This document shows positions 49,101-60,897 of a stretch of 64,000 nucleotides of DNA, piece by piece. Position numbers and translations under genes: made by a program. Where the stretch lies: NCBI GenBank assembly GCA_019843655.1, contig JACDQD010000005.1:14969575-15033574 (forward strand). The letters are read 5' to 3'. Below the pieces are notes generated by a model that was not told where the DNA came from, did no database searches, and was given only the letters and a program-made list of their open reading frames with translations. Within the stretch, counting starts at the first letter, position 1. Each line of letters begins with the position of its first letter. Source of the DNA: Lethocerus indicus. Its lineage: Eukaryota > Arthropoda > Insecta > Hemiptera > Belostomatidae.

Positions 49101-52100
49101 AGTGAGAGGTAATATAAATACCCTCCCAGTAATCCTCCGCTGACAGAATGAATTCGACAGGTAAATTAATTTACGGTGAAAATTGATAAAATGTTTCGGA
49201 AGTTTAATAATAAAATACATCTGAGAGAAATGACAGGGTATTATTGAGGTAGTTTAACAATTTCAGAGTAAATAAAGATTTTTCTGAGTTTCCCTTTCGG
49301 GCGCGAGGGAAACGAAAAATAAGCCAAATTTGTTATTCTACGCCAATTGAAATAAAGATAAGCTTTAATTTTAAGTAATGATTATTATAGATTTTTTACT
49401 CGTAATAAAGAAATATTCTTATTATTTAAACACAAGAAACAAAATAAATGTTATTAGCTTCAATAAAATACTACAACTCACAACACAACAATTAAAAATT
49501 ACATAATAATTAATGCATTAAGGTGGTAATAATAGCACCCAATGATATTTCTGTAGGCTCAGGACTAAGAATCATCACAGTAAATAACGGTTTTCATTCC
49601 GATCGAATAGTAATACACTTTGAATAATTTCTGAGTAGCAGTCCAATCTGTCGTATACTTTTTGAGGGTCAAGTCTCTGAATAATTATCTGAGTTTACAG
49701 GAATCCGTGTGCCTCAGTGGGAACTGTTAAAAAAAGCCCAATGTTAAAGTATTACGATTTCTTCTTCTTTTTGGGGGTAGCTCCGCCGTGACTATGATCT
49801 CAAGTTTGTGCTGGGGTGGTAGGCGCCCTTAGTTACAGGGGGCGGCACTCAAACGCACGCCACCTGTTCTTGCTCGCGAACCTTTAATAAAAACTTTAAT
49901 AGAACCGACTGCGACCTACGGCTCCGAACATAGAACCGTCCCAGCCATCGTTTGTTTAAAATTAACCGCGAATTTGTATTCGTCTTTGCGAATTAGACAC
50001 GGTTAAATTCCGGCGGATATTTTTTTCACCGGGTTAATGCCGTTGTGACGAATTAGAATAGGCGAATTCCATATTTATTCGAATTAATAGGTGATATTTT
50101 CGTCCGTGTTGTCAAGGATCTAACCCGCCTTCCGCGCCAAGTCTTACTGGCGTCGGCTTCGTCCGCCCCCCCACATCCGTCACACGCCCATTTATCGCGT
50201 AATAAATTCGTTGGCTTTAATCTATCGGATAATACAACCCACGGGACCATTTTGTATCTCCGAATCACTGATTCTTTTGTTTGGACGTCGACCGAAACGC
50301 GGTCCTATTGTCAAATTAATGAAATGATCGCGGCGGTTTCTATACAGGCGTCTAGCGAGGCGACGGAAGCGAGGTATTTTGGATCCGAATAACCGAGTTA
50401 GGGTAACAGAATATTCTCCGTTTGGCTGAATGCTTCTGATTGGGCGTACAGCGAGAGAAGTCAGTCAACATGCAGAGTGAGTTCGGCACGATATAATTCT
50501 CACAGCTCAGGGAGATGATTTTACAATCGCATTAAAACGAGGCGTGGATTAATGATAAACCGCCGAAGGCGAAGAGACTAACCTGGGTAAAAGCGGCTCC
50601 TGCATAATACATTAAAGGATTTAAACATCACGATTTCAATATTCATGAATACAAAATTGTGTATACTGAAATGAAATTCGACTAAAGAATAACCTAATTT
50701 TAAAGCATTACACATCGGGGAACACATCGATACTGGCTAATAGAAAGAGTGGTGGCTACCGAAGTAGTTACATAGGAACAAATCCCTGGGTGGACCGGAC
50801 TGGGGAAAAAACTGTTTTTGCCCTGTTTAGAAAGGATATAATTCAGAAACTTTCCGAACGGGCGTCAGAGAATTAAACGCCGCTATAAGTTGTCGATCGG
50901 GCCCTCGGCGCTCCTCTGGAGCAGCGCTCGGCGCTCTCTCCGAATTTACAAGAACAACCCCGAGAGTCATCGCTCAGAGTGGTTTACGCCGGCCTGGAGA
51001 ACTTAAGAGTAAACTTAAGGGGGGAAGGGAAGTCGCGCCTGAAATGTAGCCGGAGACCAGCGCGCACACGCCCATTCTTATAAAGTGCAACGTTTACTAT
51101 AAAAACCTCTCGTTAAGCCCTTTTCACTTTGACAAAGCACGCCAAGTCTGGAGCTGACTGTACGTTATTATGCAGTCACCTTATAAATTTAATACTATAA
51201 ACTTATAAAATAAAATATGTTTTATCAGGATGACTTCTACGTTTTATCAATTCATGTAACGCGAAACTAGAAATAAACTACATTGGCTGGGCAGGGGATT
51301 GTGCATTGGCCACCGTAATTGCCGCGCCAACTGCCGCTGAAAGTAACAGAGTGTGCGCTCAACAATTATAAATTTTTGCGCCCCTCTCAGAGGCGGACAG
51401 GTAGGTATATAAAACGGGCCCGAAGAAACGTTTGGCAGTGACACCGAGTGCGGCGGCGGGGGCGGCTGTCTGTGATAGATGGGCCCGCATATTTGTCCCG
51501 GCGAGAGCACAAACCGCAGCCCAAATATTAATCAAACCAATTTTCTTGCCCCAGTCTTATTCTCGGGGATTGGGACAGGGGGAGGGCATTGTTCGAGTGG
51601 GCGGGGTGGGCCGCTAACGAGCTAGAGCAAACGCCGCCGGTTATTAGCACGAGATCAATCACTGTCGGTTAAACAATATCTAACAGGAACGAATCCGTCC
51701 GAATATTAGGCGCACTATAGGTGATTTCAGGAAGCCTAATTGATCCGTCGTTTGTCTTTTAAATTATTATTAAAATATTGGTCTCTAATATTACTAGGCG
51801 AGCACAAAACATATCAATATGATATTGTAAAGCCGTTCTTATTTCCTAATTAACAAATCGTTGGCTTTATTTATGTCGTGCCAATTTATTTCTCGAAGGC
51901 TTGAGGTAAACACGATCCCGCTTCTGTCCCAAACAGACAACCTAAAGACTGGGAAAACGTACTGATTCGTCACGCTTCTAGGGTAACTATTTTAGGAAAA
52001 CTAATAATCTGCGATGTGACCAGATCGGGCGATCTGTTCGTTGTTATAAGAAAGCAACATTTCTTTGTTACTTGTTCCACACGTGTTAGGCACCAAATCA

Positions 52101-52186
52101 GGATCCGATATCGCGACCATTTATCATGACCCAAAAGTGGCTGTCTTAAACTGCGTCGTTAGTCTGTTACCTCCTATTATATACAC

Positions 52187-52188
<2 letters not shown>

Positions 52189-52232
<44 letters not shown>
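52189..52232. repeat. (TA)n microsatellite
   Basis: Uninterrupted TA dinucleotides, about 22 units. Confidence 0.97.
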
Positions 52233-52236
<4 letters not shown>

Positions 52237-52548
52237 CCACTAAATTGTTGCCAAATCCGCCTGCGGTGTGTCTGGCAAGTGCCCTGTCCGTTTTCTTCAC
52301 GAGGGAGGGAGCTATCGGTGAAGTCGTTTAGCGGCTATATACTCCAATTTATCGCCCCTACGTGGTAACTTTTATTTTTATCAGTCCTAGAAATTTTCCG
52401 TGGGAGTTCATTGAAACATGCCGAAATTGCTCTGGCCAATGTATATACAATACATATATGGATAATCAGTTTTTTATATTTAAGAAATCTAGCAAATCGA
52501 GTTAAATAAATATCAACCGCCTTTCCCGGTTTAATAAAAAGCTAAAGT

Positions 52549-52627
52549 TGAACTTTAGTTAAGTAAATTTCCGCACCACACTCAGGGGGCGCTAGTTCGT
52601 TTGGTGCACTCGCACCGATAAACTAGA
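52549..52627 (+). mobile_element. TIR element fragment (interior only)
   Basis: Only the interior unit is present: GAACTTTAGTTAAGTAAATT, then ACTCAGGGGGCGCTAG (52580-52595), then GGTGCACTCGCACCGATAAA. No arms are visible on either side. Confidence 0.75.
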
Positions 52628-55600
52628 GAGTTTGGTTAAAATCACGTGTTAAATAAACGAAAAAAAAATATATATCCAGATTTTTTCAGTAAGAATAAGG
52701 CACGTGTGGATTCATTCGTAGTGGGACACGGGATGAATTAGTGGTGAAGAGGTGTAGAGGTGTCTGTGGGAGCCGTGTGGAAGCCCGACAGTGTCTTAAT
52801 AAGCGTCGACCCAGTGTGCCTCCAGTTTTGGCCAGGCATCCGGGGAATGTCAGCTATATGGGCCACTGTCACCAGCGGCTAATAGCCTCGCGTCAACCGC
52901 GCTACAGTCCCACAGCCGACTTGTCCCCCTTGTTGACGGCAACAGAGGGATCGTGACCGGAATAGAAACCGCACGGAAACCAATGGTGGAATAGCGAACT
53001 CATTACTTCAGGTTACCTTCAATAACCGAGAGTCTAATTCGGGCAGATATTCAATCCCGCTGAGTAGGCTCACAGCGTAGAAAATGTCCAGATACAATGT
53101 CTGAGACGAATTTTGTGAATTTCCCTTACAATTTTCTTTAGCCTATTTGATTATTATACTATTCTTTAAACGTAATCATAATTGCCCGATTGTATAAAAA
53201 CTCGCATGGAGCAAATAATCACCTCAAAAAATCTAATATAATATTGATAAGTTAAATATTTTGATTACCGATCGGTGCCCTGTGACAATGAAACCAGGAC
53301 TCTAGATGGCTAAGATTCTCCCCCAAGGAGTTTGTTCGCAAGAAAATACGTTTTAAGACCGGTCGGAGTTTGAACCGCAGTCCAGTAGTTTGGATATTTT
53401 TGGTCGGTGGATCCAATAAAAGGACGTGAAGGATATTATTTTACGCCTTGCGGCGGGAGGGGGTGGTGGACAACAGGAAGCCGGTCGCATTTGTCGCGAC
53501 CGTGGAGGGCTGTGGGGGCGCACTAAGCACTCAAGCCAGGGGGGGAGGGGGAATGGCATTGCCCGCCCCGCCATATGCCATAACCGACTTAAGCCGGGCC
53601 CAGTCATTTAATTTTTCCGCCACGTTATTTTCTCGAGAAATTTAGAACGGCCGTCCGGTGCCCGTTTCCCTCACTTTGATCGATGGTTCCAATGTTCCTC
53701 TAGCCAAAACAAAATTAACTTATGTTTTCGGTTTATTCGGAGAACTGAGAATTAAAATAATGCGCGAGGCCACGTGCAGATAAAACTAGGAGTAAAGCAG
53801 ACGTGTAAAATAATTTATTATTATGCCTGTATTTTTTATAAACTATTATTTGGTTTCAAGTTCAAACCCCCCTTATTTAATTACAAGCTTAATTGCTGTC
53901 CTTGTAGATTAAAGGAACCGTACTATTTCTTACAGGAATATACTTGTAAAAACATTTTTGTTACGATTACGCTATTCATGTTCCAGGGATATATGTTTCA
54001 TAGGCAAACCGAAATTCTACCGTGTGGCAAAATTCGCTAGTGAAGCCATAATAGAGCATGAACGAAGTAAAGAAATCATTCTTTAGTGTTCTTGAACGGG
54101 AGTTTGCGTTAAATGGAAAATTCGATCGATGAACGGGTACTATACATAAGGAAACGGTTTGGGGTGCCGGAAGGAACGGTGGACGGGTGGGCAGGGAGAG
54201 GTGGCCCTCCTAATGCCCTCTTCATCCTCCACATGCCAAATGGCCCACTACAAATGGACCTTTCCAAATGCCCGAGGCCCAGATAATATACCACGATAAT
54301 CCCGCCGAGTCTATAAGAGACACCAAGAAAGGACATCTTTCGAAGGAACAATCGATTCCGAGGTTGAACTCATAACAAAAAGAATCGGATAGTAGGCGCG
54401 GATACTGTATGTGAAGCTCTAACGTAACTTTCTAATGGATGTAATCTTCGTGAGGTGCGTGTTAGTTTAGTTCCTATGTCAAGTGTAGGCGTATACAGTG
54501 AAATTAATTTTTAATTTTAATTTAAAATATTATTTCTATGGCTAAGGATCCAAGATTGATATCTTGGAGAGTGAGTACATTTAGCTACCCTGTTTATTCG
54601 AATCCTTACATATATATTGTTAAGCTAGTCGACAACTTTGTTAAGGGGAAGAGCGTATTTAGTAAATAAATCAAAACTCAGATGGGGTCCAACGACTAAT
54701 CGCCGGTCCGGCAAACAACGTGAAAATGAACATTTAGAAGGAGGCCCCGAGTGAAAGCAGAACGCGGAAGAATTTATTTTCATCCTGGCCCAAAAGCAGA
54801 TCTCGGGGTTTCCAAGCCGACATCCCGGGAACATACTGTTTGCACAGCAAACACGGTCTCCTCGTTTCAATCTCATATCCCACTCTGTATTTCTAAGAAT
54901 AAAGAAGACGGTCGCCCCAATAATCGCGCCGAGTTCTTTTTTCTAGCGGACCGACGATTTCCTTTTCGCCCGAATAAATATCTGAGCTATCGATCCATGC
55001 CAGTCAGACGGGAGGGATTCTTCCACAGACTATGATTTCGTTCTCTGATGGCCCCAGAGCTTTATGTATACAGATGTGGTTGCAAACTTCCTGGGAAAAT
55101 ACTTTGGACAGAAATAAGAAACTTGAAAAATATGCTACCTAACAGTGTAGCAGTTGATCTTTGTTAAAATTGCATAATTGCATCGAGTAGGGCGTCACGT
55201 GGACATACTTATATTAATAACTGACTCGAGATAGTGTTACTAATGCTAACTGACAGTTGATAGCCGTACGAGATCAATGTTTCCACCAATTTACCAAACC
55301 CTGCCAAACTTCTTAATTTATTAAATAAGTTTTTCATTGCGCTGTTACTAGAGAGTACTGCATTATTGTAAATTCACAGATCTATCGTATATTAAAGTTT
55401 TATAAACCAAATTCTATTTATTCCGTATTAGAACCACTGTTTTGACCAACGTTCGTAATTGCGATAGGGCAGGGCTATTATCAGAGCGGTATTCCTTATT
55501 TAGGCCCGTCATGTGATTCTGTAGGGGCGTCCAGAAAGCTGTTAGGGAGTGTTATGAAGTTTCTGGGTCATTGAGCCTCCCACCCCGGTTGGTGGTAGTA

Positions 55601-58600
55601 AAGGCCCTCCTCTAAAGGGGCCTTAAAGAGACAGTAGAGAGGGCCTAAAGGCCCGTCACAGCCACGCCGACCGGGCCCTGATTTACTGGGCGATATCGGC
55701 TTATCTAAGTCGCTCCTCAGTCGGCCACACGTGTTTGTCCTAACCATAATGGCGCTGCTGGTATTGTTTTCTTTTCAAAAACATAGTAAATGAACCTGTA
55801 CAAGCTCCATTCAAAAGTTAACTAAGGACGGGTGATTGAGATACTAAGGTAGTGTATGAAAATGTCATAATTCTCTGTATTTTACCGATCTTTAGTTGGT
55901 AAAATATGGGCTGTCAGAATTCTAGAGGAGGACCAGAAGAGGAACCGTTGTGCCTGTCAGAGATACATAAAATGGAGTGGCATAAAAGATTTTGCGAGCG
56001 GCAAAGACCTGTTGAAGGGGACTTGACATTACCGCCGCTAAATGTAAGGCACAGCGGATCTTTATTGAGTTTGACAGCCTTGGCTTATTTTGATGTATAA
56101 GCTTTCGTTAACTTCGCGGAACACGGTGAGTTCGACTCAGTGTTTAAAATAAAAAAAAGGCAAGTCCAAATACTGATGATTACCGGACTAGCTTAGCAGA
56201 ATAATTGTGAAAAGTTTCCTCGCTCTGCCTGTCAACTCGGAGATACAGTTGTATAATCTTCTAGATCTCAATCTTATAAAATTATTTATAATTTTTTAGT
56301 GTACATACAATATTAGAGATTGGCACAGTCTGAAGCTGAGGGACAATCTCAGATTCGAAACTCGTTGTGAACCGAGTTTTCAATCTCAAATTTGAATTAA
56401 TTGTGAATAGCGGTATTTAAAAATCATTTATGCCGACTGAAACCAAATAATCTAGATAAGCAGAAGTTTCTGTAACATTTTAGATAAAGCTGAATTATGG
56501 TAACGTACTTGTAAATCAGGAAAAAATGTTTCAGAACCTCAGATCAGCATGAGACAATTGGATTTAGTAAAACGCATCATGGCAGTTAATTAATGCAGAA
56601 AATATTCGTTGATAATATTACTGGCTACATTTAGTTTTTTATTTACTATTATTTTAAACGTGTGTTATAGGCATATCATTCTCCAGATAAATATACGTAG
56701 AGCACAAGAAATGCGCTCGATGTTTTTTGGAATCAGCGAATTGTTGTAGCCGAGAAATAGAAGTTGAGTCGCTTATCAACAATATAATGCCAAAACAGAC
56801 AGCGAAATGCCATGTAAACGCTCGAGATCGGTGCCGAAACTTTATCGCTAAGCTTGCCTAGTCAACTTACCAGATAAATTTTGAACCGTTTCAAGTGGGG
56901 CGAGTTTGACCAAATAAAATATCTCATGATTTCCTCCGGCAAGGCCGTTGAACTTTCAGAGGAGTGATATGGACATCCCCCCAGTTATAGCTCTGCGGGT
57001 TCTCCGCTTCGTTAATTTGAATGTTGGTTGGCATACAGCTGAGTCCCAGTTCCAGGACATAGAGAGATTTCGCTAATTTCCGTTAGAAATTTGTTTAACC
57101 GAAACAATTGCCAGGACAAATATCTTCTATTTCTCGGCATAAAGTAAGAGGCAAAACAATAGTGAACATTACTTTAAGACGTTTATTTCTGTTTGGTCCG
57201 CGAGAGTTTGGACACCGTAAATCTTGCTATCTTCTGTCCCCACTGCGTCCATCTGATTAAGCAGCGTTTCCTTAATAGATTAGTGAGACACTTAAGCATG
57301 ATAGTTGCCGGTCGGACTTCCTGTATGAACAATGGTAGAATTTTCGCTTGAGCTTTATAAATGTATCTGGTCAGTTTTTGTTCCTTCTGTTTGTGCTCCT
57401 GTTTCTTTCTATTTTCCGTTTGGTCATTTGATCAAGTGGTCTTGTTTTATTATTGTCGGCATTGTGGGTTCGCCCGTATATATATTTTTTCGTGAATAAT
57501 GTAGTGTCCATTTTTGAAAATCTCTGAATTTTCTCTTATGTGTAATTTCTTCCCATTCCTGTCTGGGTTGATTAAATTTACGGAGAATTAATTGGAAAAA
57601 TTTATTGATATATTATCTTTTACTTGTATAGAGTTGACCCCTAGGTACTGTGCAATATTACAAAGCAAAAATCAAAGACTAATATTAAGGTATCGAGAGC
57701 GTCCACAAGACTATTATGGAATAACCAAAGTTGGAGTTGGCAGTAGGAAAGACAGTTTGGGCCTGAAGTGGATTAGGATATAGCGTCAAAACAGGTCTCT
57801 TAGAGGGGACAATGCCGATCGGATATGGCGGTACCGCCGCTCAAACTTAACTTTATCACTCAGCCGCTAGGAAATATCCTGAACAACAACCGATATTACC
57901 ATCATGTTCCTACACAATTTTGAACCAGCAAAGGAAACCATAAGACTGTCGTGGATAATACTATCCCAAGTTATGGATTGAGCAGACTCGCAGTCCTATG
58001 GAGGAGTTGCCGAACCTTTTTCCAATCAAAATTTGATTACGGCGGACAAAGTGTACCCATTGGAATACTTCTGATTTACCTTACCACAGAATCTCTAACT
58101 GGCTGCTAACGTTAGTGCATATACTAAAATGACATCTAAATAACATACATTATTTCCACACTTAACAATAGTAGAATAAACTAAAATAACATTTCTCAAT
58201 GCCTTTCCTACTATTTATTACAAAAAGCATTACCGAGCACTCATGACTGTTTGATCACATCAGATTGGCCTCTGAACAATATGAAGAAAAAAGCAGGTCA
58301 CGCAAATAAAAATATATCATATTTCTGAAGAAATCCGATCGCATCGGATTGTTGAACATAAAAATTATGGTTCAATACAATCTTACAGCGACTGTTCCAG
58401 CCAGGAGAATATTCATCGGCGTGATTTTCTACCTTATTCGCTTGTTTAGTTCTGTTGGTCCAACCCTAGCATGACATTAATGAAAATCAATCAAACGAAA
58501 CACATTCATTACTTAGAAGAGCTATTTCTGGGGGCTTGGTCGCGACTGTTCGGTTCCGAAAATAATTTCATAGAAGCACAGTTTCAGAGTAAGAAAAACA

Positions 58601-59118
58601 CGCAACGCTATATAACCTATACTGTGTGCACAGTACACCTCAAACTGGGGATACAAAATGCTCCAAAATCGGATAAAAAGTCATATTATCCATAAATGGG
58701 TATACTGATCAAAGTATGTGGTTAAATATCATAATGAAACCAATCAATTTTCGTTAAATGATGACAAGAACCCATAATATGTATTGATAACTAATTGTTT
58801 GTTTTAAAATTCTTATCAGATTTAGAAATTGCTTATTTCTTACTGTAATTGAATATGAAAGACAGTTTATGTCTCCTAGGTACCTTTGTGTCTATTACGA
58901 AGATACTGGTTGATAACGTGGTAAATGTTTAAAAGTGTCTAAATTAGTTTACGTATTAAAATTATTTTACACTGGACTTATACTACATGGACATCTAGAG
59001 GTATTAAAAAATTATTTACGAGATTCCGTAAATTGGATCACAACACGTAGTCACTTGAAACAAGTGCATATTTTTTCGTTTTTGTTTTTCCTCGCAAATT
59101 TTCTATATAATAACGAAC
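52628..59118. other. Intron 1, segment next to exon 1
   Basis: GC-rich patches lie at about 52740-52970, 53340-53680 (G-rich, with GGGGGGGAGGGGG at 53538), 54120-54330, 54640-55030 and 55510-55760. From 55.8 to 59.1 kb the DNA is AT-rich with no clear feature except the short repeat at 57.3 kb. Confidence 0.6.
57263..57310 (+). repeat. Short repeat shared with about 63795-63840
   Basis: The sequence TAGATTAGTGAGACACTTA and the following GCATGATAGTT match the 63.8-kb copy with a few substitutions. The family is not recognised. Confidence 0.45.
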
Positions 59119-59193
59119 CTCGTAGAAGTAGAAAGAGTTGATGGTGGAGTTGGTAGTGTCGTTGATACAGAGTGAACAGGCTGTGGGGTCCAT
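59119..59193 (-). CDS. CCAPR: CCAP receptor, first coding exon (extracellular N-terminus)
   Basis: This exon encodes 25 residues, starting MDPTACSLC and ending NSFYFYE. It forms the extracellular N-terminus of a class A neuropeptide GPCR. Two N-glycosylation sequons are visible (N-D-T and N-S-T). The tail FYFYE, followed after splicing by TEQFAVLW, matches the junction I recall from insect CCAP receptors. The start is well fixed: an in-frame TAG lies two codons upstream (TAG CCC GCG ATG), and the ATG has G at -3 and G at +4. The donor is GAG|GTTCGT, phase 0, and fits the phase-0 start of the next exon. The exon is too short to stand out as an open frame. There is no obvious signal peptide, as is common for this receptor class. 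Confidence rests on the three exons agreeing in order, strand and phase. Confidence 0.88.
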
Positions 59194-59199
59194 CGCGGG

Positions 59200-59222
59200 C
59201 TAGTAGAGTGAAGACGACGACC
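59200..59222 (-). promoter_or_regulatory. Possible 5'-UTR splice acceptor beside the start codon
   Basis: The minus strand reads a C/T-rich stretch ending CTTCACTCTACTAG, then CCCGCGATGG. Splicing here would leave only six leader bases before the ATG and would remove the upstream AUGs at 59315, 59308 and 59269. It would require a separate non-coding first exon further upstream, which I cannot identify. Confidence 0.35.
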
Positions 59223-59405
59223 GGGCGAGTGTAGGATGCCGACTGGGGCAACGTCGTACCGCTTCACATCAGTGACTGGCCCCGCCAAAACCCGCCTAAC
59301 CCGCGCATGTTTCATCTCCACCACTCCCACCCCAACCTAACGCTTCTTTTACGCCCCTATCTCGCCCGCCAGTCCATCCCTGTTTTTGCCCCTATCCACC
59401 TCATT

Positions 59406-59413
59406 CTTATATA
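59406..59413 (-). promoter_or_regulatory. TATA-like box upstream of CCAPR
   Basis: Minus-strand TATATAAG matches the TATAWAAG consensus and lies about 215 bp upstream of the start codon. A start site about 30 bp downstream would fall near 59383, where no clear initiator is visible. A promoter further upstream, with a spliced leader, is an equally good reading. Confidence 0.35.
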
Positions 59414-60852
59414 ACAGAACATTGCCGGATATCGCGTTAGAAAATCAGCGCTAGAAATTATTTCAAGGGTCCAAAAAATCTTGACCCAAACTGTAAGTCG
59501 GAATGGTAGTGGTCCTTGCTTCAAATCGGAATGGAACTGGGGCGAAATTTTCAATTTGAGAAAATTAATATTTTATCGAAAATAAAAGAAATAATTACAA
59601 GATAGATGCCGTGCCAAAATACTATTACAAATATATGACTAGATGAAGCGATCTTAACTAAACTTAGAAACGACTCAATTTAATATACTCCAATGGAATA
59701 TTGATTGGATAATATTAATAGAAGTGGACACCGGCCTAGCTTAGCACAAATCTAGAGTTAGAAGTAAAAAATCCAGTCCTAATGAAAATCCAGTCTCCAT
59801 TCTCAAACATCCATACAAATATCCTCGAGGACATACGAAATTGAAACCTTGAAATGAAATGTGAAGTAAGGTGTAATTTTCTAAATAATTATGAGGGGCC
59901 AGATAGGATATCCAATGCCTTCTTGTTTGCAAATGAGACACTCAAAAAAAGGCTCCTTTACGAAACCCCAGAACGTACCGGTCTCCTGAACCTTAAGCGT
60001 ACATGCGAACTCGGACGGTTGACTGATGTAAACTTGTCGGGCTGTAGTGTAAACTCGTCGGAAGAAACTGTTCGGGAACAAGAGGCTGAAGCGTGGTGAT
60101 GGAGGAGTAAGAATGAGGCAGGGAGAGGGGGCGAGAGAGAGAGAGAGATAGGATGAGAAAGTGAGGCAGCGTGTGAAAGTGAAAGAGAGGGAGGGCCCCG
60201 GGATAATCTCCGTTTATCAATCATTCCCTTCGGTAAATCGTCCTCCAGGTCAGGCCCTGGATTAGCGTCGGAATACCTCAAATTAATTTGGCTAATGATG
60301 GCCCTGCCTATAAAGACCCTGCAGGTGGTTATTATTATAAGACCCTACGCTCCCATTTATATTTTTACATAAAATCGCTTTCCTTCATAAACCAGTGTTA
60401 CGACGGTATCCCGAAAAGATCCGCCATGTGTTATGAATTTTATTTCCTATAATTATTTATTTTTCATAACTAATTCCGACATTCCTCTTTCTCTGAGCAA
60501 GAAAAAATTCTGAAATGAAATGATCAATATATTATAGCATTGCTGCTAAATAATGATGATGCCAATAATAAAGTTACGAAATAATGTTATAGCATAAAAA
60601 TTGAATATTCCAAAAGGCTCAATCTATTTGGTGATACGAAAGTTTACATTTGCTCAGAATCGACGATAAAACGTGTGCTAGAAAACCTGTAGTTCCTAAT
60701 CACCAATTGATTCATAACACGAAAGATAAGAGTGTTCAAAACTTTCCCCTCCTTTAGAATACTTAAGAATGAATCGTGTTGATCGGCAGATATAAGAAGA
60801 TAAATGTTTCACCTCTTATTCCCGATTATTTGTGGATTATATTCTAACATCT

Positions 60853-60856
<4 letters not shown>

Positions 60857-60896
<40 letters not shown>
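60857..60896. repeat. (TA)n microsatellite
   Basis: Uninterrupted TA dinucleotides, about 20 units, upstream of CCAPR. Confidence 0.97.

Positions 60897-60897
<1 letters not shown>

Larger units (their letters stand above)
45351..52548. other. Intron 1, 45.4-52.5 kb
   Basis: GC-rich patches lie at about 45530-45720, 45990-46340, 47460-47930, 48300-48780, 49750-50270, 50830-51110 and 51270-51650. The stretch 46400-47450 shows nothing clear. Frames at 47456-47926 overlap on both strands and are unrecognised. Confidence 0.6.
9534..59118 (-). other. CCAPR: CCAPR intron 1, 49,585 bp, phase 0
   Basis: The intron separates the extracellular N-terminus from TM1. Donor GTTCGT (59118 downward) is weaker than the GTRAGT consensus; acceptor TTTTTTGTCTTTCCAG is strong. 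I see no convincing nested gene. The intron holds repeat-element copies at about 23.5, 44.7 and 52.6 kb, a tRNA-like sequence at 19.2 kb, AGT, CT and AT microsatellites, and many GC-rich patches described in the sub-entries. Confidence 0.87.
59194..60300 (-). promoter_or_regulatory. CCAPR 5' flank and possible promoter
   Basis: GC-rich DNA at 59150-59400 holds the possible leader and the TATA-like box. If the leader is unspliced it contains upstream AUGs. The one at 59315 opens a frame that overlaps the receptor start out of frame. The one at 59308 gives a 14-codon frame ending at 59264. At 60110-60200 the plus strand is rich in GA repeats, including a pure GA run near 60134-60149, which resembles GAGA-factor sites of insect promoters. 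The open frames in this stretch match no family I know. Confidence 0.4.

Noticed and set aside
59103..59330. Minus-strand frame overlapping the first receptor exon
   Set aside because: It is out of frame with the receptor and runs through the donor site. At most its ATG at 59315 is an upstream AUG.
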